This document shows positions 1 through 8,005 of a DNA stretch of 20,298 nucleotides, in pieces. A program made the position numbers and the translations under genes. How positions within the stretch are numbered: position 1 is the stretch's first letter; the number at the start of each line of letters is the position of its first letter. Below the pieces are notes generated by a model, which did no database searches, was not told the DNA's origin, and was given only the letters and a program-made list of their open reading frames with translations. Source of the stretch: a virus; the IMG/VR virus record IMGVR_UViG_3300026510_000091, positions 1-20,298 of that record; one strand, 5' to 3'.

Positions 1-1
1 A

Positions 2-2329
2 TCAGGAACAGATAAGAACGCTTGGCAGACAGCTTTAAACATTGCATTTCTTACAGATAGTATAAACGATTTAACGGCAGAAGATGCTTACCAAATAAGT
101 CTTAATGGATTTTACTACACTGATGCAACAACGGCTAATTTACCCAACATCAATAAGGTGGGAATACTTCGTACTATAATAACACCAACTGAACGTTACC
201 TTACCTATTTAACAGTAGAAGGAGGGCGTCTTGTAATGTGGGCAAATAGGTACGATGGAACGACATGGGGAACATGGAATGCCTTAAGTGGAGGAGCTGC
301 GATTGACGTTACAACAGATACAACTAATTTCGTTACCTTATTATCTAACACAGATACAGATGTGCAGAAGGCGTTAGATACCTTAGATAAACATGTGCAT
401 AGTACTCTGTCTCAGCCAGATGGCACGAATCCTTTTGTCTATACAGATAACGGAGGAGCATTACATATAGACGGAGATATAATTCAAAATGGAGTAGCGT
501 ATGAGACGCATGTAGAACAAGTATTCTCTAAGAATGACCTGATTATCACAAGAGATGGAGCAGTAGGGGGATTAGGTACAGGAGAATACACAGGTATTCA
601 GGCAAATCTTTATGACGGTGTAAATAGTGGGCAATTAGTATTTGATAAGGACGGATGGGCAAGAGTAGGTGATGTAGGTAATCTTTTAAAATTAGCTACA
701 ATTACAGAAAACCCGACAGATGCACAGGTTGTAAGATGGGACGCTGCGACGAGTACACTGGTATCTATTCCTTTTGGGACGGTAGCAGGAACAATTTCAG
801 AAGGAAACCATACACACGCCTTGCTCCATCAGCAGAACACGGATTATAAGATAGAAAAATATGGAACTCCTATCATTACTTCCAACACAACAACAGGCAC
901 ATATGGGGCACAATTTACTGTCTTATACTACATTGCGACAGCTAATACCTTATTATCCAGTATTAAGGTATTTCTTGATACTGTAAATCAAACATCGTCT
1001 GTGGCTAATGTTGTAATAGACATATATGACCATGAATTCGGGTACCTTGAGGTACTTTCTGCAGGAACAGCAGGTAATTATTTAACCGGACAGGTTTATA
1101 GAGAAGAAGGGTTTACTATTACCGCAGGCAATGCTTCTGAGATATGGAATTTATCAAATCCTTTTCCAGTAGCTAATGGAAATAAATATTCTATCGTAAT
1201 CTATTCACAGGCAAGTCCTTTATATGGAAAAGAATTAATTTATTTTGATATCTCTTCCGATGCATCAGGCATGGTACAAAGATACGTAGGGTCAGATGGA
1301 ACGAATATAGTTGCAGACCCAAACACTTCTACACCAGGCACGACAACTAATTTATCGTATGAGATTACCTTACAATCACTTGCAAAGGTACAGTGTGATA
1401 CGACAGGATTAGTTAATGTAACAGGCATAATGAGAGCTACACAAACGCCCGCGATTACATCAGATTTAGATTACATTACAAAAGGTTGGGCAGATATTAA
1501 TAAGGAGGATACATTTACAAAGAATACGGCTTTTAATAAAAACTTTGGTACTGTGGCAGGTACGGTTGCGGAAGGTAATCATAATCATGTCGGAGTATAT
1601 GCAAATCTGAGTTCAGTTAATAACTTTACCAAGTATCAAAATACCTTCTTAGACATAAGATTAGGTGATACAACTTCAGGTTATACTGGAAGTATTGGTG
1701 TAAAAAATATGGCGGGAACAGGCGACGGGACTACATTGGGTTATACGACATATCTTACATACGATTTATTTTACGACAATGTAAACGATAATTGGGTAGC
1801 TTACAGGGGGACGTTGGGACGTAAGCAGTTGTTACTGATTGGATATCACGATGATGGCTTTAAATTTATGACTGCAGACCCAGCAAAAACAACATATACA
1901 TCTGCAGACTTTACAAAGATAATGCATGTTGTCGGCAGTACTAAAAGGGTGGCGATTGGGGACATCTTACCGACAGAGAAATTAGAAGTAGTAGGTAACA
2001 TAAAGGCATCAGGTACGATAACAGGTTCAGATATAAGATTAAAAACTGATATTAACCCATTAAATAAAGGAATAGACGGACTTAACCCTGTATCATACAG
2101 GCTTAAAGACACAGGGGAATTCTATTACGGGTTTATTGCCCAAGAGATGCTAAAGACACACCCTGAACTTGTTAAGGGTACGGGTAAAGAAAGAGAAGAT
2201 GGTACGATTGATTATTACGGAATAAAACAAGATGCCATAATTCCATTACTGGTTAAAGATGCACAAGATAAAGACATAAGAATTAAAGAATTAGAACAAA
2301 GAGTAATACTATTAGAAAAAACCGTTTAA
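2..2329 (+). CDS. Phage tail fibre/spike-type protein with C-terminal S74 self-cleaving chaperone (5' end outside window)
   Basis: The frame is open from base 2 with no stop, so the gene begins before the window; the GTG at 158 is only an internal codon. About 775 residues are visible. The body is rich in Thr, Gly, Asn and Asp, as in beta-structured fibres. The motif FGTVAGTxxEGNHxH occurs twice (773-817 and 1544-1588); GNHxH motifs in phage fibres often bind metal along a trimer axis. The last ~100 residues match the Peptidase_S74 intramolecular chaperone: SDIRLK holds the Ser and Lys (codons starting at 2027 and 2042, five residues apart) of the known Ser-Lys self-cleavage dyad, followed by GFIAQE and a C-terminal coiled coil (KDIRIKELEQRV). 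By family knowledge this domain drives trimer folding and then cuts itself off. Probably a receptor-binding or adjacent tail protein on the virion; the exact role cannot be told. Confidence 0.85.
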   Translation, partial: SGTDKNAWQTALNIAFLTDSINDLTAEDAYQISLNGFYYTDATTANLPNINKVGILRTIITPTERYLTYLTVEGGRLVMWANRYDGTTWGTWNALSGGAAIDVTTDTTNFVTLLSNTDTDVQKALDTLDKHVHSTLSQPDGTNPFVYTDNGGALHIDGDIIQNGVAYETHVEQVFSKNDLIITRDGAVGGLGTGEYTGIQANLYDGVNSGQLVFDKDGWARVGDVGNLLKLATITENPTDAQVVRWDAATSTLVSIPFGTVAGTISEGNHTHALLHQQNTDYKIEKYGTPIITSNTTTGTYGAQFTVLYYIATANTLLSSIKVFLDTVNQTSSVANVVIDIYDHEFGYLEVLSAGTAGNYLTGQVYREEGFTITAGNASEIWNLSNPFPVANGNKYSIVIYSQASPLYGKELIYFDISSDASGMVQRYVGSDGTNIVADPNTSTPGTTTNLSYEITLQSLAKVQCDTTGLVNVTGIMRATQTPAITSDLDYITKGWADINKEDTFTKNTAFNKNFGTVAGTVAEGNHNHVGVYANLSSVNNFTKYQNTFLDIRLGDTTSGYTGSIGVKNMAGTGDGTTLGYTTYLTYDLFYDNVNDNWVAYRGTLGRKQLLLIGYHDDGFKFMTADPAKTTYTSADFTKIMHVVGSTKRVAIGDILPTEKLEVVGNIKASGTITGSDIRLKTDINPLNKGIDGLNPVSYRLKDTGEFYYGFIAQEMLKTHPELVKGTGKEREDGTIDYYGIKQDAIIPLLVKDAQDKDIRIKELEQRVILLEKTV

Positions 2330-2341
2330 AAACTTAGAAAA

Positions 2342-2995
2342 ATGAATGAGGAGATGTGGACATTATTAGGGATACTTATTACAAACCTTGCCGCTATATT
2401 GTCAAGTTATATAAAGACAAGAGCAGATAACCTGGCAAGTCGGCGGAAAATTGAAAATAATCATACCTATCTATCTAATAAAATAGACAGCCTCCAAAAG
2501 ACTGTTAAGCATTCGGAAGTAAGTAGGGAATTAATACGTACTATTCACCTTGGATTGTCTAATGAGGCATTCTTTATTATTGCCGCAAATAGTGATATAA
2601 CCGCAAGTATGCAGACCGCTTTAAATTATGTACAGATTAGAATTAGGAATTTTGCTGCAAACTATGTTCTAAGTCCATATAGGAAGAATAAACAATTAGT
2701 AGAAAATTATTTACCTATTGAATTAGCTACGATAGAAGGCAATATAAGACATGTGTTTAATGATACGTTTACAGGAGTTAAAGAAATTGAATTTAAAGGT
2801 AAGAAAAGAAAATATACATGTTACGACTTTATAAAGGAGGATAATCCTGAAATACAAACAGAAACACGTGTTCTTATAGCAACATTGACAAAGAACGGAT
2901 TAGAGGATGCGGAATATATAGCAGTATTTAAGAATTATATACATACCTATTTGATTAATTTAATAAAAGGCTGGAGAAAATGGGAACGATTGTAA
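2342..2995 (+). CDS. Membrane-anchored protein of unknown function
   Basis: A 217-residue protein starting 12 bases after the fibre gene, on the same strand, so probably cotranscribed. The N-terminus has one hydrophobic segment (about residues 6-24), followed by a charged, probably coiled-coil stretch (about 25-65) and a soluble mixed alpha/beta remainder with a basic C-terminus (KGWRKWERL). No family motif is recognised. A single N-terminal anchor with a coil just after the tail genes is the sort of layout seen for lysis accessory or tail-associated proteins, but nothing in the sequence proves this. Its end overlaps the next small ORF by 16 bases in another frame. Confidence 0.6.
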   Translation: MNEEMWTLLGILITNLAAILSSYIKTRADNLASRRKIENNHTYLSNKIDSLQKTVKHSEVSRELIRTIHLGLSNEAFFIIAANSDITASMQTALNYVQIRIRNFAANYVLSPYRKNKQLVENYLPIELATIEGNIRHVFNDTFTGVKEIEFKGKKRKYTCYDFIKEDNPEIQTETRVLIATLTKNGLEDAEYIAVFKNYIHTYLINLIKGWRKWERL

Positions 2996-3099
2996 TACCT
3001 ATTATAATTATTGTAATTGTGTGTGTTGTAATATATGGGCTATTCACGATAGCCCCTATTATATACGACTTCTTTGTAGAATTGTTTAAAAAGAATTGA
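2980..3099 (+). CDS. Small single-span membrane protein (39 residues)
   Basis: ATG at 2980 to TGA at 3097-3099. The start is preceded by GGAG six to nine bases upstream, a rare visible ribosome site in this window. The protein begins MGTIVIPIIIIVIVCVVIYG, a clear membrane span (about residues 3-25), then a short soluble tail ending FFVELFKKN. It overlaps the preceding gene by 16 bases, as coupled phage genes often do, and overlaps the stop region of the opposite-strand gene at 3086 by 14 bases. The size and single span would suit a small lysis protein such as a holin or a spanin subunit, but this is inference. AT-rich DNA can encode hydrophobic ORFs by chance, so confidence is moderate. Confidence 0.5.
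   Translation: MGTIVIPIIIIVIVCVVIYGLFTIAPIIYDFFVELFKKN
3037..3055. terminator. Hairpin between convergent operons, possible bidirectional terminator
   Basis: A perfect 7 bp inverted repeat, GGGCTAT, loop of 5, ATAGCCC. It lies inside the 39-residue ORF and about 30 bases beyond the stop of the leftward operon at 3086. The flanks on both strands are AT-rich but lack a clean T tract, so termination is plausible from position rather than shown by sequence. Confidence 0.35.
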
Positions 3100-3730
3100 T
3101 ATTATGAGCATTATAAGAACTTACCTTGCTTATTTTCTTTTCTTTTTCTTTCTGCAATGTGACCTTATGTACCTCATCTGCATAGGCGGTTAAGGCGGGG
3201 TCGTGTGTTACAATTATAAACTGAATGTCTAATTTCTTACTAACCTCCTTAATCATACTTGACGCTTTTTCGCGTAAATCCTCACTTACAAACCTCATAG
3301 GCTCATCTAAGATAATTACATTACTTAACCGACTGGATAACGACCATAATGCAATTCTTAATGCGAATGCCGCAATATCTACAGCTCCTCCTCCTGATGC
3401 CAGTAATGGATTTATTCTGTGCTCTCCTCGTACGAAATACACATCACACTCCGTCTTATTCCTCCGTTGTATAAATTCAATTTCTAATCTATATGCATCA
3501 TCAAATACGGATTCCAATGCGATTGATGTAATGTCTGAGATATGGAATTGTAGTTGTTGTTGTGTATGCAGTCCAATTCCCCTAATTACCTCCTTTGCTT
3601 CTTCAAGATATTTTAGGTGTAGTTTTTCTTCTTTAAGAGCTCTTCTTGTAGAAGTAATTGACTTCTTTATATTTGCTCGTACCCCTTGCATTCTTTGTAA
3701 GGTGTTGTGTATATAATCTAATCTACTCAT
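3086..3730 (-). CDS. sbcC (C-half): C-terminal half of a split SbcC/Rad50-type ATPase
   Basis: 214 residues carrying only the C-lobe of an SMC/Rad50-type ATPase. Residues 1-50 are a charged coiled coil (the returning arm). Then comes the ABC signature region LLASGGGAVDIAAFALRIAL (about 109-128), Walker B VIILDEP (138-144) and the H-loop VTHD (His176). There is no Walker A, which sits in the separate gene at 5038-6084. In the SbcCD/Mre11-Rad50 family the two lobes meet to bind ATP and gate the nuclease, so this chain should assemble with the N-half. It starts inside the end of the coiled-coil gene (8-base overlap, ATGAGTAG), consistent with translational coupling. It ends the leftward operon and overlaps the rightward small ORF by 14 bases. 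Confidence 0.85.
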   Translation of the reverse strand: MSRLDYIHNTLQRMQGVRANIKKSITSTRRALKEEKLHLKYLEEAKEVIRGIGLHTQQQLQFHISDITSIALESVFDDAYRLEIEFIQRRNKTECDVYFVRGEHRINPLLASGGGAVDIAAFALRIALWSLSSRLSNVIILDEPMRFVSEDLREKASSMIKEVSKKLDIQFIIVTHDPALTAYADEVHKVTLQKEKEKKISKVSSYNAHNINSF

Positions 3731-3971
3731 TGTCAGCTATTTTATCTAATTCATCTTCTAACTCTATTGACAAAGTATCTATCTGTGTATCAATTTTTCT
3801 AATCTCACTTTCCATTTCTTCTAATTTTTTCCTTGCCTGTACAAGTGTTTTGCACCCCCATACATTCGCTAATTCTTCTTTGAGGTGCTTTTCTTTGCCT
3901 GATAATTCTGCCAATAATGTCTTTGCACCTTCAATTTCTTTTTGCAATCGTAGTAATTCTTTTTCGTTCAT
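3723..3971 (-). CDS. Free coiled-coil protein, probable missing arm segment of the split SbcC
   Basis: 82 residues, almost wholly charged heptad-like helix (LLRLQKEIEGAKTLLAEL and onward), with one Cys at about residue 40 and no catalytic motif. It sits between the 70-residue gene (ATGA overlap at 3968-3971) and the SbcC C-half (8-base overlap). The C-half frame is offset from this one, so the two are separate chains unless ribosomes shift frame. In an intact Rad50 protein, a returning coiled arm lies between the zinc hook and the C-lobe; by order and composition this ORF is the best candidate for that part. That assignment is inference. Alternatively it could be an unrelated helical phage protein. 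Confidence 0.65.
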   Translation of the reverse strand: MNEKELLRLQKEIEGAKTLLAELSGKEKHLKEELANVWGCKTLVQARKKLEEMESEIRKIDTQIDTLSIELEDELDKIADNE

Positions 3972-4180
3972 GATAGGTAATTTTTTAAAAGTTTATAAAA
4001 ATAGTCTCTTTTATCTCCCGCTACATGATGCAATAGAAACTCTAATTCCATGTAAGGAGCTTGCTTCTTCCAGTATGGATGCCTTGCTACAACGTGTTCT
4101 ATTAATTCTGTCCTTTCAGGGAAATCTTTCTTTCTTCTAATTCTCCCTCTTTTTAATTTAATAGGTTTTTTACGTTTCAT
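3968..4180 (-). CDS. Small very basic protein of unknown function
   Basis: 70 residues; the first 20 are mostly Lys and Arg (KRKKPIKLKRGRIRRKK), followed by a probably helical part with RHPYWKKQAPYMELEFLLHH. It overlaps the sbcD-like gene by 4 bases (ATGA at 4177-4180) and the coiled-coil gene by 4 bases. The charge suggests nucleic-acid contact, and the position inside the SbcCD group suggests an accessory role; neither is shown. No known family recognised. Confidence 0.6.
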   Translation of the reverse strand: MKRKKPIKLKRGRIRRKKDFPERTELIEHVVARHPYWKKQAPYMELEFLLHHVAGDKRDYFYKLLKNYLS

Positions 4181-5031
4181 TTTTGTAAAGATTTTAATAG
4201 AATATCCTTAACAGATTGATTTATAGACGTGTTACGTATGTATATTTCTATATTTTTTTCAAAAGAAATCTCATTATCTAATGACTGTCCTAATTTCTCA
4301 ATAAATGCATCTATTCTATTCATCTTCTGTTCTTTACGAATTAAGGACTTCTTATCAAATACATTATCTTTAATAGGAATATACTCTGCCAGTACCTTAT
4401 TTTCTTCTGCATTATACAGAAATACGCAAGGTTTATGCCTTTCTTGTGTTATGTTCATGCGGAAAATACTGCCAGGATTTACTAATAATCTGTCTTTATA
4501 CTCTTCGGTAAAGGTAAGATGATTATGTCCTGTTACAATTACATCGTAATTTCTATATTTTCGTAGTAATTTGATACTTTTGGGGTCTGTGCAATCATGC
4601 CAGGGCTTCTTGCCTTGATAAGTCATCACATGCCAGACCAATATAGAACGACCCTTGATATTAATCGTTTCTTGGGTAGGCACCTGCCCCCAGTGTGTTC
4701 CTTCTAATACCTTTATTTTACCTGCATTTTGCAACACACTAATACCTGTCTTATACTGCAATTCTAAATTATGTTGCGGTAGGTCATGGTTTCCATATAT
4801 AGTATAGAAATTGTCAGGTAAGTATTTTAAAGTATTAGCAAGAAGCATAGGAGAAGGCTTCCATGTATCAAATAAATCTCCTGAATGAATTATAGGGCAT
4901 TTATGTTTCTTTTGTAATTGAGCAATAAAGGATACCTTCTCCCATTGGACCTTATAGAAATCATCTATCCTATTAGTAGGAGGCTTCTCCCGCAAATGCC
5001 AATCACCTGTAAATATTGCGTCTATTTTCAT
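4177..5031 (-). CDS. sbcD: SbcD/Mre11-type nuclease
   Basis: 284-residue metallophosphoesterase. Metal-binding motifs appear in the family order: GDWH (Asp10, His12), HSGDLFD (Asp52), YGNHD (Asn81, His82), VWH (His134) and TGHNH (His169, His171), then NPGSIFR. The C-terminal ~70 residues form a short helical tail that would contact the ATPase. This matches SbcD/Mre11 and T4 gp47, which cut DNA ends and hairpins when paired with the SbcC/gp46 ATPase. The gene lies 6 bases after the SbcC N-half and is separated from the C-half by two small genes, so nuclease and ATPase parts are interleaved in one operon. It is shorter than bacterial SbcD (about 400 residues), typical for phage. Confidence 0.9.
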   Translation of the reverse strand: MKIDAIFTGDWHLREKPPTNRIDDFYKVQWEKVSFIAQLQKKHKCPIIHSGDLFDTWKPSPMLLANTLKYLPDNFYTIYGNHDLPQHNLELQYKTGISVLQNAGKIKVLEGTHWGQVPTQETINIKGRSILVWHVMTYQGKKPWHDCTDPKSIKLLRKYRNYDVIVTGHNHLTFTEEYKDRLLVNPGSIFRMNITQERHKPCVFLYNAEENKVLAEYIPIKDNVFDKKSLIRKEQKMNRIDAFIEKLGQSLDNEISFEKNIEIYIRNTSINQSVKDILLKSLQK

Positions 5032-5037
5032 ATTTTT

Positions 5038-6084
5038 TTATTTTTCTAAATTAGTACCACATAATGGACAAACAGGTGGAAAATTTGTTTTAAATTTACC
5101 TTCTAATTCATTAACCTTATTTCTTACGTTCTTACGCCTTTTCTCTATATCTGTAATGGTGTTGTATAGTTTTTGTAAGTTATTACAGGAGATTAAAGAT
5201 TTTTGCTTATTATATAGAAGTTCTAATAATGTGTTCACTTTACTTTTTAGGTTTACCTGTAATTGTAACTTCTGTATCCTTGCCTGTGTCTTATGTAATT
5301 GTAAACTAATTATGCGTAATTCTTTACCTTTCCGTAATATTTCTTTCTTCTTAGAGTATAAAGATAACATAGAATTAATAAATGTTTCTAATTCTACCTT
5401 ATTATTAAGGTACATAGAACGTGTAGATATCTTCTGTAATTCAGTGATAATAAAGGTAATTTTAGATTTTTCGTCCTGTAATTTAATTAATTGTTTTTCT
5501 TTATTACGTATATATTGCAATTGGTCAATAAGGGTGTCTAAGTCATTATACCTACTTAATTCCTGTCTTAACTCTTTTAAATTTTCGCTCAGATGGTCTT
5601 TTCTTTTCTTAACTTGATTTATTTGTCTTTGTACGTAAGATAAAGAAGTATCAATCTGTTCTAACCCAGCTAATTCGTTAAACTTCGCTGCTACCGTACC
5701 TGGGGTATCAGCTAAAATAAACGGAGCATCCATCTGTTTCTGTATGTTTATTTCATCTATTTTTAACACCTCCTGAATCTCATCAGGTACAGAATTACCA
5801 ATCGCATTAAATTCCTGATTATTAAGAATATAAAGATTTTTTGAATTAGTACGAATCCTGTGAATTATATTTTTATCAAGGTGTAGTGTAACCTGTGTAT
5901 CCCCTCCCCAGTTACTACGAAAGGCATCACCAGTAGGTTTATTATATAGTACCCATTGTAATGCCCTTATAATAGTGGTTTTCCCATTATCTGAACTACC
6001 TATAATTACATTCATTCCTTTATCGAACGTAACTACCGTATTCTTATGTGATTGAAAATTCTTTATTTCTACTTTTTTTATCAT
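5038..6084 (-). CDS. sbcC (N-half): N-terminal half of a split SbcC/Rad50-type ATPase, ending at the zinc hook
   Basis: 348 residues. The N-lobe has the Rad50-like start (IKNFQSHKNTVVTF) and Walker A GSSDNGKTT (29-37); the Q-loop region is near QKQMDAPF (115-122). Residues ~150-330 are a long coiled coil. The chain ends at FPPVCPLCGTNLEK, where Cys339-x2-Cys342 is the zinc-hook motif, six residues from the stop. An intact Rad50 would continue through a second coil to the signature motif and Walker B; here those are in the separate gene at 3086-3730. It starts with an ATGA overlap with the RuvC-like gene (6081-6084). The clean end right after the hook argues for a functional split rather than random decay. 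Confidence 0.87.
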   Translation of the reverse strand: MIKKVEIKNFQSHKNTVVTFDKGMNVIIGSSDNGKTTIIRALQWVLYNKPTGDAFRSNWGGDTQVTLHLDKNIIHRIRTNSKNLYILNNQEFNAIGNSVPDEIQEVLKIDEINIQKQMDAPFILADTPGTVAAKFNELAGLEQIDTSLSYVQRQINQVKKRKDHLSENLKELRQELSRYNDLDTLIDQLQYIRNKEKQLIKLQDEKSKITFIITELQKISTRSMYLNNKVELETFINSMLSLYSKKKEILRKGKELRIISLQLHKTQARIQKLQLQVNLKSKVNTLLELLYNKQKSLISCNNLQKLYNTITDIEKRRKNVRNKVNELEGKFKTNFPPVCPLCGTNLEK

Positions 6085-6632
6085 CTTGCTAAGATTTTAA
6101 CTATTGGAGATTTTTTTTTCGCTGTGTAGTAAATAGCTAATGCGTCCGCCACCGCCTCATCTCTGTACTTCGTCCCCGTCCATTGTACGATAAATAAAGA
6201 ATTTATTGCATCTATCATTTCTGCCTTAGTACAAGAACTTTTATTAAGGACTGTTCTTTTTGCGTCTTGTTCGCTGTACCATTCTATCGTAATCTCCTTT
6301 GCATCCGCTACCGCCTGCAATAATCCATTTACTAAACCTAAGGCAATCGCCGCCACCGCTGACTGGCTACCATGAGGAAGTTCTGAGACAATATGTTGTA
6401 CATTGTAGGTATCAATTATGCGTAGTAATTCGGACGTAATCTCAGATACCCTCCGCATTCTATCATCTCCTTTACGTATCCGTAATTTCTTTGAGACAGG
6501 TGCTGTCTTAATACAACCGCTTACAATTACTTTTCTTACGTGAGAATTAGCGGCTATAATAGCCCATCCAAACGCTGTGAGACTTGGGTCACATGTAAGT
6601 ACATGCACATATTCTTTTTTAGTCCTTTTCAT
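6081..6632 (-). CDS. ruvC: RuvC-like Holliday-junction resolvase
   Basis: 183 residues from the ATG at 6632, chosen because it gives a 4-base ATGA overlap with recA; an upstream in-frame ATG at 6683 would overlap recA by 55 bases. RNase H-fold motifs of the RuvC family are visible in order: CDPSLTAFGW (Asp15), IVSELPHG (Glu84) and YRDEAVADALAI (Asp158, Asp163), giving the four acidic metal ligands. By family knowledge it would cut four-way junctions made during recombination-dependent replication or before packaging. It sits between recA and the SbcCD group, as expected for a recombination operon. Confidence 0.8.
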   Translation of the reverse strand: MKRTKKEYVHVLTCDPSLTAFGWAIIAANSHVRKVIVSGCIKTAPVSKKLRIRKGDDRMRRVSEITSELLRIIDTYNVQHIVSELPHGSQSAVAAIALGLVNGLLQAVADAKEITIEWYSEQDAKRTVLNKSSCTKAEMIDAINSLFIVQWTGTKYRDEAVADALAIYYTAKKKSPIVKILAR

Positions 6633-7663
6633 CTTTTCTTCTTTGTCCGGGTTTGCTTGAATTTGTTTTGAATGCTTTCCCACAAGTCAATTACAGCCTC
6701 TTTTAATTGCTCTTCCATATCATTTTCTTCTACAAGACGAACAGAGGTATCTAATGACTTATCTAATTGAGTATCATCTACATAATAGACGGACGAAGAG
6801 GAATAATCTTTTAAAAATTGAAGATTAGCTCTTATGTCATCAATTCCATAATCAAACAGGATATATAGGTCTGCAGTACGGTAAGGGGCATCTACACTAT
6901 TCTTATATACCTCAACCTTTACCTTAGTACCTATCACCTTTGCAAATTCTTTGCCTTTCACCTTAATTTTTTTCTTTAATTTCTCCGGCTTATGAAATCT
7001 AAGACGTACACTACTATAGAAGGCAATAGCTTTGCCACCTGGTACGGTAAATTGTTCTCCGTAAGCTGATGCCCCAGCCTTTACTCTAATTTGGTTAGAA
7101 CATACCATTAAGTAATTTTCTTTCTTAAGTATGCGGGCGATTTTACGAAATCCTTCTGAAAATTCTTTTGCTCTCCGCATTCCCATTTTATCCCCATCAG
7201 GGTTATCCATTTCCATGTCGGTACTTAATGCGGCAAGACTATCAGTTAGAATTCCGTTTATCTTAGCATCGGATTTCGGCTGCCAATCCTGCACGCCGGA
7301 TATTACCTGTGTAACTGTATCAGGATTAGATACCTCAATATCTTCCATATCTAAATCAAACATCGCAGCGAACTGTGTGTTAAGGCGGGCTTCAGGGTCA
7401 TTAAATTTAATCTCTCCTCCTTGTCTCTGTATATACCCACCTATCTCACACAATAACACGGTTTTACCACTCCCTTCAGGACCAAATACTTCCATTAAAA
7501 TTCCTGATGGAATGCCCCCGCCTCTCTTACGTGTTCCACTGATAGCAAGGTCTAATAAGGTACTACCTGTACTTATCATTATTTCGTTATTTGCCTTTTC
7601 TTTCTTTGTCGTACGTTTCTTTAATTGTGTAGAAAGGGCAACTTCTTTATTTCGTCTAATCAT
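6629..7663 (-). CDS. recA: RecA-like recombinase
   Basis: 344 residues. Visible elements are Walker A GPEGSGKT (61-68), the FNDPEARL segment aligning with the RecA catalytic-glutamate region (Glu91), Walker B GILTDSLAAL (Asp141), the CSNQIR segment, and the L2-type loop VPGGKAIAFYSSVRLR (207-222). These are hallmarks of true RecA rather than a short Sak4-type protein, and the length is close to bacterial RecA. It would form filaments on single-stranded DNA and drive strand exchange. The C-terminus is acidic, then ends in a basic TRTKKKR tail. It overlaps the upstream ribbon-helix-helix gene by 8 bases and the RuvC-like gene by 4. Confidence 0.93.
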   Translation of the reverse strand: MIRRNKEVALSTQLKKRTTKKEKANNEIMISTGSTLLDLAISGTRKRGGGIPSGILMEVFGPEGSGKTVLLCEIGGYIQRQGGEIKFNDPEARLNTQFAAMFDLDMEDIEVSNPDTVTQVISGVQDWQPKSDAKINGILTDSLAALSTDMEMDNPDGDKMGMRRAKEFSEGFRKIARILKKENYLMVCSNQIRVKAGASAYGEQFTVPGGKAIAFYSSVRLRFHKPEKLKKKIKVKGKEFAKVIGTKVKVEVYKNSVDAPYRTADLYILFDYGIDDIRANLQFLKDYSSSSVYYVDDTQLDKSLDTSVRLVEENDMEEQLKEAVIDLWESIQNKFKQTRTKKKR

Positions 7664-8003
7664 AATTCCTTAGTATTTCTTTAATTACATTATCAGCAAG
7701 TCCTCTTCTTACAAGCTCTTCCTTAACCTGAGCTATATATTTTCTTTGTGCAGGAATAGTCTTATATTTCTTAAACATAGAATTAACCTCCTTAATTACC
7801 TTATCTATAAGATGTTGTTCAGGTACATTCTTAGAAGTCCTTTTTTTCCATTCGTCCAACATCATTACAATTATACGCGATTTTGTTGTGCGATTAGCAA
7901 GTGCGTATAATGCAAGGTATTCGTGAATGATAGAGGGGAGCTGGGCCCCCACTATCTTCGCATCTTTAATGCGTCTTTGTGCTTTCTTTTTAAAAAGTAC
8001 CAT
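7656..8003 (-). CDS. Probable ribbon-helix-helix DNA-binding protein
   Basis: 115 residues. After a basic start (FKKKAQRRIKDAK) comes a short predicted strand (about 15-21), a helix (HEYLALYALANR), a turn with Thr-Thr-Lys-Ser and a second helix (RIIVMMLDEWKKR). This matches the Arc/CopG ribbon-helix-helix pattern. The C-terminal half is helical and charged, possibly for oligomerisation. It lies 2 bases after the SSB gene and overlaps recA by 8 bases. It may regulate this operon or bind recombination intermediates; the sequence does not say which. Confidence 0.6.
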   Translation of the reverse strand: MVLFKKKAQRRIKDAKIVGAQLPSIIHEYLALYALANRTTKSRIIVMMLDEWKKRTSKNVPEQHLIDKVIKEVNSMFKKYKTIPAQRKYIAQVKEELVRRGLADNVIKEILRNYD

Positions 8004-8005
8004 TC

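Noticed and set aside
158-2329. GTG at 158 as the start of the tail gene
   Set aside because: The same frame is open to base 2 with protein-like sequence upstream, so the true start lies outside the window.
3225-4140. Plus-strand ORFs over the SbcC C-half and coil genes
   Set aside because: They run opposite genes with intact ATPase motifs and tight overlaps, and have Ser/Leu-rich shadow composition.
6633-6683. RuvC-like start at 6683
   Set aside because: It needs a 55-base overlap with recA; the ATG at 6632 gives the 4-base overlap seen across this operon.
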